Shown in pieces: positions 13,401 through 27,900 of a DNA stretch of 64,000 nt; position 1 is the first letter of the stretch, and every line of letters begins with the position of its first letter. Source of the DNA: Centropus unirufus (taxonomy: Eukaryota > Chordata > Aves > Cuculiformes > Centropidae); NCBI GenBank assembly GCA_013397695.1, contig VYZI01000104.1, positions 298,596 to 362,595 of the forward strand, read 5' to 3'. The notes below the pieces were generated by a model. That model did not search any database, was not told the DNA's origin, and worked only from the letters and a program-made list of their open reading frames with translations. The position numbers and the translations under genes were made by a program.

Positions 13401-16400
13401 AGAAAACAATCATTGTGAAAAAAGAAAGAAGGCTAATATTACAATATAATTTGAGTAGCACAGGTTTAGTCAACTTTAGCAGTGGCAATGTAATAGATAG
13501 TGAGGCAGGGTTTGCATTTCCTTTTCTTCACTCAATTACCATAATAAGTTCTGTAATTTTATTCTGTTTATTTATCAGGCAGTGATAACAGATATGTTCA
13601 GAACATGGTGTCTGTATGCAATAATACAAAGCATCACAGTGTAAGCTCTTGCTTGCAGAGGAATTGCTGATTCTCACACACCTGATTATCCATGTGTGCA
13701 TGTGTTCAGAAGCAGCAATATTCCCCTTTTGCTAAAATGGCACACGTTTTGCATTTAGCTTGAGGCAGACTAACAGAAAAGGGTAGAAAAAGGAGAAAAC
13801 TTCCTGGTAAAGCTCTCTTGTGCTTTAAAAACCAGTCAAGTCACTCTGCTGAGCTTTCTTGTATGAACAATAGATTTGGGACCTGGCCTGCCTGCACAGG
13901 GGAGTCTGTCACTGCTGCTCTCTGATCCGGATTTCCAGCATTTGATGGCTGCACACTGTCACAGACAGCTGGAGGAGAGGTGCCCCATCTGAGTGCATGA
14001 TTCGGGGGATGGGAAAAGAACAAAGCAAGAGGTTTCTTTGTCAGGCAGTCACACACACCTGTGTTGTGCCAGAATGAGATGCATCACCTTGCAGCATGGC
14101 CTGTGGCACCCTACACTGAGAAAAATAGATATTAGTGCCTCAAAGGCCCCTTGTTTCCCATATGAGAACCAAGGAGAAGGTGTGTCACCTGCAATGAAAC
14201 CCCAGATGGAGGTCCAGCAAGACCTCCTTCCTTATAGGGCTCATCTGCGGGTTCACCACCTCTAGTAGTTCCCAAAGGCATTTTTCCAGTGGTAGATCAC
14301 CTACTTGCGCCATCCTAGGATCTGCATGCCATAGCAGCACCAGCAGCCTGGAAGAGTGGATTGGAGGCAGAGCAAGGCCATCACTCAGTACCTCTCTTGT
14401 AGCATATCAGAGAACCACATTGCATGCTCGAGGCTGACTGAATGCACCAGGAGCAACCTTAACACCATCCTGAGATGCTTATGTCAGTTTTGGGGGAATT
14501 TAGGGTTGTAAAGGCTAATCCACAGGAATAATTTCTTGCACGTTCCTTAGAATTATGCACCTAATTTGTAACAAAACTTACAGCACTATGTTCCATTTTG
14601 CATATACCAAAGAGTGATGGAAAAGCTCATAATTGAATTGGAATAAAAGTGGTTGAATAAAGATGAAGCTGGGTAGGTTTCTATAACTGCCATTCAACAT
14701 CCTCAAGCTGTTGGAAGAATATTTTACTTTCTTATTAAATTATTTGAACATCTACTTGAAAGAAATCTCTGCAGTTCCTTCTTAAATTCTCTAAGAGGCT
14801 CAAAAGAATGCCAGAAATATTTTTTATCTGTACAATAAGATGTTTTTCATCAGAATAACATGCCACTTAAGCCATAGCCATATATTCAATTAAATTGCAT
14901 GGGCATATGTGTGTTTATTTACATAATGTGCAAATGTATAGCTCGGTATATGTAAACAGAAGGCTTTTGTAACACAGAGGAACACACATGGTGGTATAAT
15001 TTGTATATACACACACTGTGTAACTGCAACCATTCATGTCAACACCATTCATCACCTGTATTCACCAAAACAGTGTCAGCGTTGTTCCACACACTGCCTT
15101 CAAGTTCACCACAATGATAATCTCCCACCTCAATTAATTAAGGACAATTTAAATATTTTAAGTGAATTACATTAACATGAGAAAACAGCAAAATTTAAAT
15201 TGTGAGGCTGTGAACAGAAAACCTGAGATTAGGTCCCTCTTTCAACACAGTTACATGGAAAATTACATATTGACAGTATGCATTATGCATAGCCTAACTA
15301 TGGACATTTTCTGTCAAGCACTTAGACAGAAAGACACAACAGCTCTGGTGTGAAAAAGGTATGTCTGTAGGGCACTAGTCCTCACTAAAGACAAACTTGA
15401 CAAGTCCAAGCATGCACCTGGATCTGCATTTAAAATAACTGTCCTATACTGAATTTGGAGTTCTGTCTAAATTATTGTGGGTTTGAAATAGGCCTTTATT
15501 AATTGCCAGTAAGTAAAAATAATATTAAATGTACTAAAAAGTATTTTTCAACTGGCCCTGTTAAATAGTGCTTCAGTAAGAAGGTTACAAATACATGGCA
15601 TGAAATGCTACAGATAGAATTTATTTTTTGTCAGTTCTGTGGGCTGCTTACAACAAATCTGAAACTTTACATTTGGGATACACATAGCAGCAAGATAACA
15701 CTTTCCCTTATAGGGACCAAACTTTCTAAGGAATTCTTTTTAAGAGAACTAGCTTGTATTTACACCATACAGTTACTGTGGACCTAGAACTCTTTTCACA
15801 GACAAAGTGTCTGATTAAAACATACCGCTATTGGGATTTACAAATAAAAGGTTGTATCTTGCAACACTTATGTGAGTCAGCCTTAATCAATGAGTTGTCC
15901 CCAGCAGGAATAAATGTTGTGGGAGCAGGCCCCTCCAAAATGATTCAAACTTCATTAGCCCCTGAAAGTGATTTTATAATATGCATGCCATAATGGAATG
16001 TGATGATGTAGGTACATACAAACTCATGCTACTCTCATGAGTATTGCCAGAGATCTCAAAGGGATTCCAAACCTCCATGAATAACATTTTGGTTATGATA
16101 AGGCTGACTGATGCCAAACAAAAAAGAATAGAGAGGAGAGAGTGAACCTCTCTACAGAATAAACCTCACTACAGATGCTAATGCAGAAGGGTAGATCTAG
16201 CTTCTGTTGCTTTGCCCATGCCAAGCACTCCTACTCAGACTGGAAGAAGTTGTCAAATGGAGCCCACACCAAGTGTTAAAAAAATACTATTGCAGTTTAG
16301 CTGTAAAAACATGTTCATAATACTGCACTGTATATTGAAGTAGATTGTGGACCCATCTGACATCCAAGACAGCAGCAAAGGAGCTTTTCAGCAGGGTAAA

Positions 16401-19400
16401 TTACCTCCCTCCCTGGAACTGAGCCTATATATTGGGTTGCTTTTGCCACCAGAGCTCCGGCAGGTGCCCCAACATTGGAGCTTGTAGTGCAGCACAGATC
16501 TGCTTGTCAAAGATCCAAAGGTCCATGTAGCTCCTGCTACTCATTCTCCACAAAGATCAACAGTGCTTGACAAAGTGATGTCACATGGGGCTATTGCAGA
16601 GATATTTCATAACATTTCAAAAAGTGAACAGAAACCACCAGGAAATCCAAAGAACTGATGAATTCCTCAAAGGCAGTTTTCCTACCTATGACTCTTGTCA
16701 AAAGAATTTGGGGAATGAGCATACTTTTCCTGAGAGAAGAGGTATTGCAGTCTAAAGTTCTTAGCTGTAATTGTGAAAACTAATGTAGTCAGATAGTACC
16801 AGGATGTTTAAATAGACCATTAAGATGAAAATGTTTAGAGTTAAAGTAGACTGTATTCTCTTTCATCTAGGGTTTTTGTGAGGCACAACTAGCACGTATA
16901 GTCTTGTCCACATTAATTTTTACTGCCATGGTCAAAAAGCAGCATAAGTCTGTAACTTGTGTAGAATTTTCTGTCTTTATTTGACATGATCATAGTAGAT
17001 GATTTAGCTCCCTTGGTGAAGAGAGTGAAAGGAGGTTAGTTGAGGAAAATAAAGAATTTTCAGAGGAAAGAAAAAGTTTGAGGGAAACATATGGTTTAAA
17101 TGCACTAGCCTATTTCAGATCAAGCTGAGAGTTGAGATCTGTTGGTTCAGAGATCCAGTTCACTGCACATTCCTACTGTGCCTGCCTACTAATTGTATGC
17201 CACGTTTGTCAATCAAACATTTGCAATTAACAAAAATATTCCCCTAAGAGACATATTACTGAGACTGCTAAGGATCCATTGCTTTGCTATTAGAGTCAGC
17301 TCCAAAATAAAAGAAAAGTCTTTAAAAATATTCTGATGACGATGACACTGCCAGACACTTCCAGTCAAAACATTAACAAGCAGAATAGGTGGCATGGGGG
17401 CTTTTCAAAGAGATTTTTTTCAAAGGAGAAAAACTTTGATCTTAGTGTTTCTGACCCATCCTCCACCTCTGATTCTTCAATGTACAAGTACATATAGTGG
17501 TTTAATTTCACTCAGCACATAACTTGCCTAAGGATAAAAGTTGATCTAGATTTTTTTATTTAACTTCGATGATGCTCTAAAGCTGCCCTGTCCCTGAATA
17601 ACACACACTCACTCAAGCTTTCTAGGCAGAAACTGAAGAAATCAGCATAGAACAATAAGAAATGAACAAGGTTCAGAGGAAACATTAATTTATAAATAGG
17701 TAAAAATGCCAGTAATTTGTTGGGAATTGAAGACCTGTATGTAACAGTGAAGCATAGCAGCTGTACACTGCTGTTTTATAAATCAATATTACATCTGAAG
17801 GTGGTCTTTGAATGTTTGTATCACGGTGGTTTGAGTCAAGCAAAGTTCTGTGATAAGAAATGATCAAACAAAACAAACAAAATCCCTTCCCTGTCTCATC
17901 AGATAAATTCCAAACTTAATTCCACAAGAGGGATAGAACATTCAAATCATCCACTTTTTTGTAATTGCATAAACCCCTCAGTCACAGAAAGATGATTGGA
18001 TTGGTGATGGACTATTGTATTCTCAAAGACATGTATCGTACCAATGGAGAGCTCCTGCAAAATGATAATAGCATGTGCATTTTCTGTATGACCTATGCAG
18101 TGAGCTTTAAACCCCATCCAAGCCAAAATGCAGTGGTCTGGTGTGAACATGACTATGTTCAGGAGACTCCAGGCTTCTACTTCCACCTCTAAAACTAATT
18201 CATTTAGTACCATGAGCAACCACTTATCCTCACTGCTGCAGTTTATCTAAACACAGAGGCTAATATATAGGCAGCTAACAAAAAAAGTTTAGATTTAAGC
18301 CAAGTCTATCCAAAAAAAAATTGCCAGCATAGCTCGGCACATACAACTTGATTAGCACATTTGCCTTATGCCAACACAACCTGCACATGCGAACAGAATA
18401 TTTTTCCTGCCATCTACCAATTCTTCCATGCACAATGAAGCAGAATCTCAGCAATGATAATGATGTTCCCAATCAAAAGTGATCCAAAATATTGTAGTGT
18501 GACACTGCTTCATTTTCTCAAAGGCTGTAATCATGAAATGTTCACAAAGAAGCTGCTTTCCCTTGCCATTTTATTAACTTTATAAAACTTTCCCTTAATT
18601 CATGCTGTCACTTAAAAAACCTTATATCATAAATATATGCACTTGTGGTTTGTAATACTTGCAGGAAAGGGCAAAGAGGGTAAGATGCAGCATTTCTCAT
18701 AAACCACCAAGTCTCATTTCTGAAACCTCAGGAAAGAAAGCGAGTGGGAGAGTGATGCCTGCAAAGAAATATCCTGAGAGACATCTGCTGGCCACTTTTA
18801 CCTTGCTAATCTCCATTCACTGACTGCAGAGTACTCAAGTTTGCAACATTGGACTTTTTCAGTCAAGGGGCAACTTGTTGGTCATACAAATCATAACTCC
18901 AAAGCAAACATATCACCCAATATCTCTGCCTTTGTGCTCCATAAAAGATTTATCAACATGTGTACTGTGTGACTTATCATGAAAGGAAATAGGTTCATCA
19001 CTGTGACTGCAATCAAGTGGGCCATGGGGAAGCAGGACAGCTGAACAGCATCCTGCACGAAGCCTGTAGGCTCATCTCTAGCCTAGTGTCCAGCAACAGA
19101 CTTCCCTGCCACTGCTGAATAAACAGACTCCAAAGCTTGGCATTTGCATCCCACAACTGCCTATGTACCCCTCTGTCACTTATATTGGCTCTGCAACCAC
19201 AGCAGACAAAGGACAGCAAAGCTGGGCCGCACAGATAGCGACAGACAGGTGACAAAGCCTAACTAGCTTTGAAATCGCTAGTGTTGGGGAGATTTTCAAT
19301 TACAGGCTTGCATCAAAAAGTGCCATTTGTAAATACTCAGCCATCATTTTGCAGTGGCTTGTCAGATTACAGAACTTTATCAAGTTTGGGGTGGGAAAAG

Positions 19401-20710
19401 ATGAGGAGGAGATGGAGGAGGCTATTTTTGTTCTTGTCCTTCATTTCCTGATAAGGAGACACTTGATCCAAGAGATTTTTTTTACTTTCTTCCTTTCCTT
19501 GTTTTTTAATCTGGTGGCATAAATTTGTTTCACAAGATGCAGGTGTTTGAAATATTTAAGAAGTTCTCTGGTTTTGTATTCCTAGCCTCATTGATGAGAA
19601 AGCTTATGCATTATGACATGGTGAGGCGAAGCAATGATTAAAAGGCTATTGCATATGCTCTTCCCAGCTGAGTTGTTCTCACTGTTGTTTTTAGAGCACA
19701 GAGAAAGTGTCTGCAACAGCTGCTAATAAGCTCTTATGTGATTCTACTAACATGATGATCTGATCACCCCAGCAGTGCAGAATGGGAGCTGAGGAACCTG
19801 GTCTCAGCAATTTGACAAAAACATCCTTGACATATTTCAGCTACCCTAGAAAGTTTGTGACACTGAAAGGAAATTAAATTGTGTGTGTAAGGTTGAATAG
19901 GAAAATAGGGCTTGTGTTTTTGTCCACATGAGATTTAAACCATGGGCAAAGGTGAGACATGGATATTTCCACAAACACAAACGGGAATTAGTCACACAAT
20001 CTGCACCGACTTTCAAAAGAAGAACTATTCTTTGTGCCTTTTAAATTCCCCCCCCTCTATTTATAGTACTTCAGGAAGAAACAAAGCTGAAAAATGAAGA
20101 GTGTTTAAAGAGGTATCATACATGGAGTGTTGCTGCTTTAGGACACTGATCTAGTGGCACAAGATGAGACCATGCCAATATACTGATCTTTTGTATTTCA
20201 TAGATGTCCAAGGAAATCATCTGATGATAGATCTTGCTCAGAGCTTCATATTAGACAATATATGACAGTGGACCAGTTCAGGAATTTCCACTGGCCCATA
20301 CTGGAGGGCACAACTAATTATTATCCATTCTTGGGCAAAGTGAATGTGGTGGAACAGTAAAGTAATTATGTTTAGAGATCTAGCCCATGGTATTCTCCCA
20401 CATAAAACCAAACCACATTGTTTCATTGGCAGAGGAGGAAAGAGGTTGGTTAATTTAAGACAGAACCAGGTGGATGTACCTAGACCTATGTGTGCACATT
20501 GTAGAAACTGTATGACTGCAAAGGTGTGTGCTTATGTGCCACTTGGCTCTTATTCTGGTAAATGTAGTGGTAGCTGTTCAGTTCTTGTGTTAACAGCGTC
20601 ATGCTGTCTCTGCATGATGACTGTGAGCAAACAGTCTGAAGATGTTTTAACAGTGCATAAAGCTGCATGTATTTTCCATAAATAGGAGTTTATTCTTTGG
20701 CAGACATAGC
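10446..20710. other. Gene-poor sequence, about 10 kb
   Basis: Nothing here can be supported as a gene, RNA or recognisable transposon. Points noted: a purine-rich + strand at about 10600-10990; an imperfect 12-bp duplication (AGGAGGAAGGCT) near 11720-11745; a bidirectionally open stretch at 17947-18219 that matches no known domain; and a 113-codon frame at 20344-20685 without family resemblance. Several AT-rich blocks such as 14870-15200 could include conserved non-coding sequence, but that cannot be judged from a single genome. Confidence 0.5.
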
Positions 20711-20950
20711 ATTAGAGATACATAAACACAAGGAAAATAGCAAGTGCTGAGGAAAAAGAAAAACAAGTAGAAAGACAATCAGTGAAGCTAAAGAAACACA
20801 TAGAGATTGGAACGAAAGAAAGAAAAAGAGAAGAATGGGGGAAAAACCTGAAAAGCAAAGGTGAAATAGAAAGAGAGGAATGAAAAAAAGAAGTCAGGAA
20901 AAGTACTGAAAACAACTCTGTATGAAAAAATAAAGGGGGGGGGGAAGCAG
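20711..20950. repeat. Purine-rich low-complexity tract
   Basis: The + strand is dominated by A and G (GAAAG, AAAGAAAAAGAG, GAAATAGAAAGAGAGG) for about 240 bp and ends in a run of ten G at about 20935-20944. Minus-strand frames through it are poly-Phe/Ser artefacts. Polypurine/polypyrimidine tracts can adopt triplex structures. No tandem unit is regular enough to call a microsatellite. Confidence 0.7.
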
Positions 20951-23900
20951 AAGAGCAATCAGAAAATATTTTAATTATTTTTCAATTTGCTGCCACCAAT
21001 GGTGTGGTCGAGGTCCTGCTCCACCTGCCTCAGCATTTATTCAGTGTGAAGCAGACTAGCAATGCTTGAGCAGTGATAGGGTATAATGGTGACTCTTTTT
21101 CATTAGTAATTGTTGGGAAGTGCTGTTTGCCATTGTGTCAGTTCAGCACAGCACCATCAGGCAGGCCCGCATCAGTGACAGTGATAGAAAATCTGTGGAA
21201 AGGTTCTTGCTGTGAGCACTGAAGAGTCAGCTACTCAATACAAATCTCTGAGGCTTGCTAGCAGGAGATCTAGGAGATAGCTTTCTCAGTCTTCTGGTAA
21301 TACAGAGCAGTGGTTTATATGGCAGCTCTGAAGCCTTGTACAAACAACCACTCCCAAGTGCTGCAACAGACCGTAATAGTTCAAGCATTGCACGGGACTT
21401 GCAAACAATTTATGTATATCTCATTATAGGACTCCTCTATGCTGTCTGCTTCCTCAGTCATGGGAATGGTACAAATCCAGTATCAACATTTTGCAGACCA
21501 CAATGCAGCATGTTGGTCTGGATACCCCAATTGCCATTTCTCAAACTTAAAAAGCAGTTGATTCCCAAGGCAACAGATGCAAGTACAGTTTTTTTTTATT
21601 AGTCCTCATCCATAATAATTAAAGCTGACCTCTTTATAAGTATCACTGTTTCTTATTTTCCAATAAACCAGAAAAACAAAACAAACCAAAAATTTTAAGG
21701 GAGGGGTTAGAGAGAGGACAGCCAAGCCATGATGGTCAGGCAGACCATCAACTGTGAAGTGCAAATTTTCACCTTTGCTTAGTCAAAAACGAAACATTTG
21801 GCCTTTACAAGGTGCTTGAAGTGGTGCAGGCAGGGACTGACTCTACTCATTCAAAGATATGTAGCAGCAATAATAATAATAACTTACAAAAATCCCAAAC
21901 AAATAAGAATGAAAGAAAATAAATAGGCCGCCTCGTGCATAAAGTTTTCTGGGTTTTCTCTGGTTTCACAAATCCCAGTTTAAATAAGCAGGGAGGACAC
22001 TGGCAATTTCTGCTGGCAAAAAAAACCCTGAGCTCAACAGCTAAAGACCAGAAAAAAACCCACTCTTTTTCTAGGCAGAGATGAACTCAGCCTTAATTAA
22101 TTTAGGACACAACTTTCTGAAGCTTGTTTATTCCCTTGGGGAACAACTTTACCCCATATTAATTCACAGTTCAATGGCAATTTTATGGATACTTGAACTT
22201 TTATTATTGTATAAGTTATACAAACAGAGTTGAACAGATTTTGCTAGTAGGATAAATGATCACTTGTAAAATGAGTTACTGGAATTGCCTTTTCAATGCA
22301 TTACAGGCAAGATGGTCAGCACCTGCTTCCTCTGACCACCCAGGTCTCCTGTACCCACACCCTGAGCCAAGAAGGGACACTATCCCACTGTCACCACCAC
22401 CAGCATGATAGCCAAACGGGAGACATTGTGTTTTTTGGCCCCAGTCATCCCTGTACCCCAAATAGTGATGGTGAGTGTGCAAACCCAACGGGTTGCCCCT
22501 GAGGACACTGAGCACTGCTGGACTTTGCAGATGTTGACAACTGGTCATCACATTTGCTCACATTTTATCCAAACATCAAAGTCCAGATTCTCTGACACTG
22601 AAGAGCAAATCCAAGTACTTCACCTGCGGGGCCATATCTCTTCTGACAGAATCGGGCCCAGTAGCCTTTGCACAAAACCCTAGAAATGTTGGTTGAGATT
22701 AGAACTTTCTAAAAGTCTCTTTATTTATAACCCTTAAACCCAGAAATTAATTTTGAACTCTCTCTCTCTCAAAAGAAAGGTTGAAACAAGCCCTATATTT
22801 TATAAAGTAGGTGATTTCAGGTACCAGGTGGCCAAGGAGGCATTTTTGTTAGAACACTTGACAGCAGTGGCCAGTGGTCAGATGGTGAAAATTAATGACT
22901 AGGATAGAAAAGTCTCTTTCAGACTCCATCTAATTGCAAGATAGTAGTCTTAGCAATACACGTTGCAGAGCCTGGTCTTAGAAAACACTGTGGAACAGGC
23001 ATATAGGCAGTTAAAATTACCTTATTTAGGACTTTTGATTTCAAATAACCTGAATTAAAATATTTGGGGGCAGACATTTAATGTTATTAGTTCCATAACA
23101 TCATAAATTACCCTCCACTTTCACATTCCCTTAATGACTATTTATTTTCAGAGTTCCATATCTTACTGATATCCTTCCTCTACACTATGCTCTCATTTTG
23201 CTCTCAGTTATTTCATCCATGTTGGCCACAGTGTCCCACGCTATGGTATCTTGTTTATCCTATTTATCCATATTTATCCTACGATATTACAGAAAATTCC
23301 TTGTACTATGTAATAGGTAAAACAAAAATGCTGCTTTTTACTGCTAGTTTAAAAACAGCATTGTAATATTTAAAATAAATGTGTGGCAAATTAAGATTGT
23401 GAAAAGACAAACTCCAGTTAAGGAAAGATGCCACTTTTCAAGAAACAAATTAGAACAAAATATTAATATTGACTTAGCCAATATTTCAGTTTTAGATAAA
23501 ATTCATCTTTAAATCTAGCCATCAGTTTTAAGAAATTAATACTAGAATTGATTATTTTGAAAAATCTAGTAGTAATTTCTTTTAAATCTAGTCTTTCTAA
23601 GTCTGTAGCAGTTCAGAAAGTGTAACTGAATGGGAGAAGTATCATATTTCAGCTTTAAATCCCATTTTGTGGGTACCTAAAATGATACAATATGCACCTT
23701 GAATAAAAGTGTGTGGCTATGTGTGCATGTGTACTTCTCATAGGATCCTTTTAAGGATGCTGGCTGTCTATTTATTGTGGATGCAAGATCACTGCTTTAT
23801 GGAAGGGTCTGAAAATATTCAGCTGCAAACTCTTAAGAACCTGGGAGGTCTAGATGGGACAGTCAAAAGTGGGAAAGAGTTTGCACTTGAAGAGAATGGC

Positions 23901-25071
23901 TTTACGTAACCCTTCAAGTACTTAAGAATTAGAGGTATTAAATGCATGACCTATGACTTTTAAAGCTCTGATCTGCCTAATCTTTCCTCCATTCCTCTCC
24001 CTCAAAGGCATTAAAAAAGCCCAAATTAAGCCATGCCAAATCCTCATTTTCCATCTGAATTTGATGTTTCAAAAGCATACATACAAAAAAATGCCACCTT
24101 TGCGTGGAAATGTGCATATTTGGCAATAAAAGAGGAAATAAAGACTTCCCCTACATTGTAAGCTGTATGTTACAGTCTGTCAGCAATCAACAGGGACAGA
24201 TATTATACTCACCATCCTGTCCTTAGAAGCTGTTCTTTATTTAATTTTTCTTCCCTATAGAATATACTTAAAACAGTAGGTCCATCATATCCATTTGCTA
24301 CTTTCTCTACATGTATTACAACCAAGTACCCTAGGTTTAGATGTATCCAAAAGTCATCCCAAATATTTCATCCCTCAACTCACATTAGCCTGAGCTGTTC
24401 AGACATGAGTGCATCATCAAAGGCATCCCAGTCTTTGCCTGTCCTGGCAGTCCTGTGGTGCCTGCAAGTAATAAAAGCCAACCAGGTAGTTTTGCCTGTT
24501 ACCTTACCTGTTGCTCAAAATTATGCCTTGGTAAAAAGGCAAACTGTACAGGGAAAGAGTATCTTTTATGAGACCAACTGGTACTCATAGAAGAAATAGA
24601 GATGCTTTGAAGGACAAAGCCCTGCTTCAGATATGATACAGAAATGGCAATCCTGGGGCTAAGATGCTTTGCTTCCTATTAGACCTCAAGAATGACTTAG
24701 TTTCCTGGTTTCATAAAACATTTCATTTCTGTCCATAGTTTGTGACATTATAGCCACAGAGTTCAAAGACCAGACCAGCATTTTACAATTCCCATCAAGA
24801 CTATACGAGAAGTATCTCAGTATTTTCTAGTTCCATTTATTTTACCTTCTACACAAAAGATGCCACGTGCTTACAACTGCTATTAACTATTTTGAAAGAA
24901 AGTAAAGGTCATGACATGGAGACAGTGGAAAGCATCATTTCCATGTGTGAATCCCCAGGGCCGCCTTTGGACAGATCAAGAGGAATAATGCAGCAGCAGA
25001 TAAAACCCAGAAGCTGGTCCTTCCAAAGGAACCTAAGGTCTTTTAGCTGAAGCTGAGCACTTCTGCCCTTA
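20951..25071. other. Gene-poor sequence left of the large CR1
   Basis: No gene is supported. A (TC)n run sits at about 22756-22770 and an (AAT)n run at about 21869-21883. The relatively GC-rich piece at 22270-22690 is open on both strands (91, 68 and 92 codons) but shows no domain and no consistent splice sites. A triplicated TATTTATCC-like motif is at about 23258-23282. Confidence 0.5.
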
Positions 25072-25136
25072 ATCACAGAATCACTAGGCTGGAAAAGACC
25101 TCTGAGATCATTGAGTCTAACCATACCTGTCTACCA

Positions 25137-26874
25137 CTAAACCATATCCCTAAGCGCCTCATCTACCCGTCTTTTAAATACATCCAGGGATGGAGATTCC
25201 ACCACCTCCCTGGGCAGCCTGTTCCAGAACCCGATGACCCTTTCACTGAAAAACTTCTTCCTAATCTCCAACCTGAACCTTCCTTGGTGCAGCTTGAGGC
25301 CATTCCCCCTTGTCTTATCGTCTGTCACTTGGGAGAAGAGACCAGCACCCACCTCTCTACAACCTCCTTTCAGGCAGTTGTAAGCAGCGATTAGGTCCCC
25401 CCTCAGTCTCTTCTTCTCAAGGCTAAATAACCCCAGCTCCCTCATCCACTACTCATAAGACTTTTTCTCCAGCCCCTTCACCAGCTTTGTTTCCCTTCTC
25501 TGGATGTGCCCCAGAATTTCAACTTTCTTGTAGTGAGGGGCCCAGAACTGAACACAGCATTCAAGGTGCGGCCTCACCAGTGCCAAGTACAGGGGCAAAA
25601 TCACCTCAGGGGACATGCTGGCCATACTTTTGCTGATCCAGGCCAAGATGCCACTGGCTTTTCGGCCACCTGGGCACACTGTTGACTCATGCTCATCTAG
25701 TTGTCAACCAACACGCCCAGATCCTTCTCTTCTAGGTAGCTTTCCAGCCACTCTTCCCCCAGCCTGTAACGCTGCACAGGGTTCTTCGGTCCCAAGTGCA
25801 GGAACCAGCATTTAGCTTTGTTGAACCTCATTCCATTGGACTCAGCTCATCAGTCCAGCGTGTTCAGATCCCTTTGAAGAGCCTCCCTACCCTCAAGTAG
25901 ATCAATACTTCCTCTCAGCTTAGTGTCATCTGTGAACATGCTGAGGGTACATTCAATCTCTTTGTCGAAATCATTGATAAAGACATTGAACAGGACAGGA
26001 CCCAGCACTGAGTCCTGGGGAATACCACTTGTGACCAGCCTCCAGCTAGATTTAGTTCCATTTACCACAACCCTCTGTGCCTGGCAATCCAGCCAGTTTT
26101 GCAGTCAGGAGAGGGTGTGCGTGTCCAAGCCAGTAGCAGCCAATTTCTTGAGCAAAATGCTGTGAGAAACTGTGTCTGATGCTTTACTAAAGTCCAGGTA
26201 GACTATGCCCACAGCCCTTCCTTCATCCAGTAAGCTGGTCACCTTGTCACAGAAGATCTGGTTGGTTTGGCAGGGCCTGCCTTTTGTGAACCCATGTGAG
26301 CTGGGCCTGATCACCCAGTCATCTTGCATGTGCTGTGTGATAGCACTTAGATGACCCGTTCTATGACCTTCTCCGGCACTGAGATCAGACTGATAGGCCT
26401 GTAGTTCCTTCGATCCTCCCTCTGACCCTTCTTGTAAATGGGTGTAACATCTGCCAGCCTCCAGTCAAGTGGCACTTCCCCAGTCAGCCAGGACTGGTAA
26501 TAGATGATGGTCAGGGGTTTGGTGAGCACTTCTGCCAGGTTCTTCAGCACCCTTGGGTGGATCCCATCTGGCCCCATAGAATTTTGAGTGTTTAATTGGC
26601 CAAGCAGGTCTCTAACCATCTTGTATACCATGGGAGACTTGTTCTGCTCTCCCTCCCTGATTTCTGGCTTGTGAGGCTGGGCACCCAGGGAACATCTGAC
26701 CTTACTATTAAAGACTGAGGCAAACGAGGCATTAAGTACCTCAGCCTTGTCTTCATCTCTTGTCATAATCATCCCCTTTTCATCCAATAAGGACTGGAGT
26801 TTCTCCCTGGTCCTTCTTTTACTATAAATGTGTTTGTAAAAAGATTTTTTATTATCTTTCACTGAATTGGCCAA
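25137..26874 (-). pseudogene. CR1 ORF2 reverse transcriptase region, disrupted
   Basis: This is the RNA-directed DNA polymerase part of CR1 ORF2, which copies the element's RNA at a nicked chromosomal target. Visible motifs in order are GPDGIHPRVLK, YKKG followed by NYRPISL, a LDFSKASDTV block (consensus FDTV), a GIPQDSVLGPVLFN block (consensus PQGSVLGP), and FTDDTKL, the catalytic YADD-type box with T in place of A. The catalytic aspartates survive but the frame does not. There is an in-frame TAG at 25449-25451 between SYE and WMRELGL, another stop near 25704, and frame changes around 26068-26105 and 26329-26347. The C-terminal 102 residues closely resemble the same region of the copy at 51171-52130. 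Confidence 0.9.
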
Positions 26875-27210
26875 TCTGAGTTCTAAGTTGGGCTTTGGCC
26901 CTTCTGATTTTCTCCCTTCATGATCTCACCTCATCTTTGTAGTCCTCTTCAGATGCCTGCCTCCTCTTCCAAGATTTGTAAACTTCCCTCTTTTTCTTTA
27001 TATCCACCCAGATCTCTCTGTTCAACCAAGCTGGTTTCCTTCCCTGCCAGCTCATTTTCTGGCACACAGGAACAGCTCACTCTTGTGCTGCCAGGACCCC
27101 CTTCTGGAAGAGCTCCCAGCCCCCTCGAGCTCCTCTGCCCTTAAGGACTGTCTCCCAGGGAATCTTATCAACCAGCTTCCTGAGTAGTCCAAAGCCCGCC
27201 CTCCGGAAGT

Positions 27211-27900
27211 TCAGGTGGCCGCTCTGCTGACTGCCTTCCTCCCATCTCCTAGAACTGAGATTTCTACCATCTCCTGATCACTGTGTCCCAGGCGTCCTCT
27301 AACCTTCACATCTCCCACAGGGCCTTCTCTGTTTACAAACAGGAGGTCCAGCTGGGTAACATCCCTTGTTGGTTCATTCACCAGTTGTGTGAGGAAGTTG
27401 TCTTCCACACACTCCAGTAACTGCCTAGACTGTTCTCTCTCTGTTGTACTGTACTTCCAGCAGATGTCTAGTAGCTTTAAGTCCCCCACTAGGACAAGAG
27501 GCAGAGATCATGAAACTTCTCTCTGTTGTTTGTAAAATAATTCATTGACCTCTTCTTCCTGGCTAGGTGGTCTGTAACAGATCCCACCACAATATCAGCC
27601 TTATTGTCTGTTCCTCTGAGTTTCACCCACAGACAGTGAATTCTATCATCACCCTCAAGCTCAAGCTGTAGGGTGTCAAAACACTCTCACGTACAGGGCT
27701 ACACCACCACTTCTCTTACCTTTCCTATCCTGCCTGTACAACCTATATCCAACCTATATAGTGGTGCTCTAGTTACGTGAGTTGTCCCACCATGTTTCCT
27801 TGATTGCAATCAATTCATAGTCTCCCTGCCCTACAATGGCTATTAGTTCTTCCTGTTTCTTACCCATCCTTCATGCACTGGTGCGTATGCACTTCAGTTG
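27211..27900 (-). pseudogene. CR1 ORF2 apurinic-type endonuclease region, disrupted
   Basis: Minus-strand fragments match the APE-like endonuclease of CR1, which nicks the target DNA to prime reverse transcription. Readable blocks are MGKKQEEL and IAIKETWWDNS (family ITETWWD), YRLYRQDRKGKRSGGVALYV, then GICYRPPSQEEEVNELFYKQ, ECVEDNFLTQLVNEPTRD and LGHSDQEM. Two active-site positions are altered: the family GDFN motif reads GDLK, and the family HSDH motif reads HSDQ. With several stops and frameshifts, the endonuclease is dead. A further 82-codon frame at 27871-28119 covers the start of ORF2. Confidence 0.85.

Noticed and set aside
17947..18219. Region open on both strands
   Set aside because: Bidirectional openness without homology or splice signals is not evidence of coding.
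25615..26165. Plus-strand frames inside the large CR1
   Set aside because: They are antisense shadows of the minus-strand CR1 ORF2.
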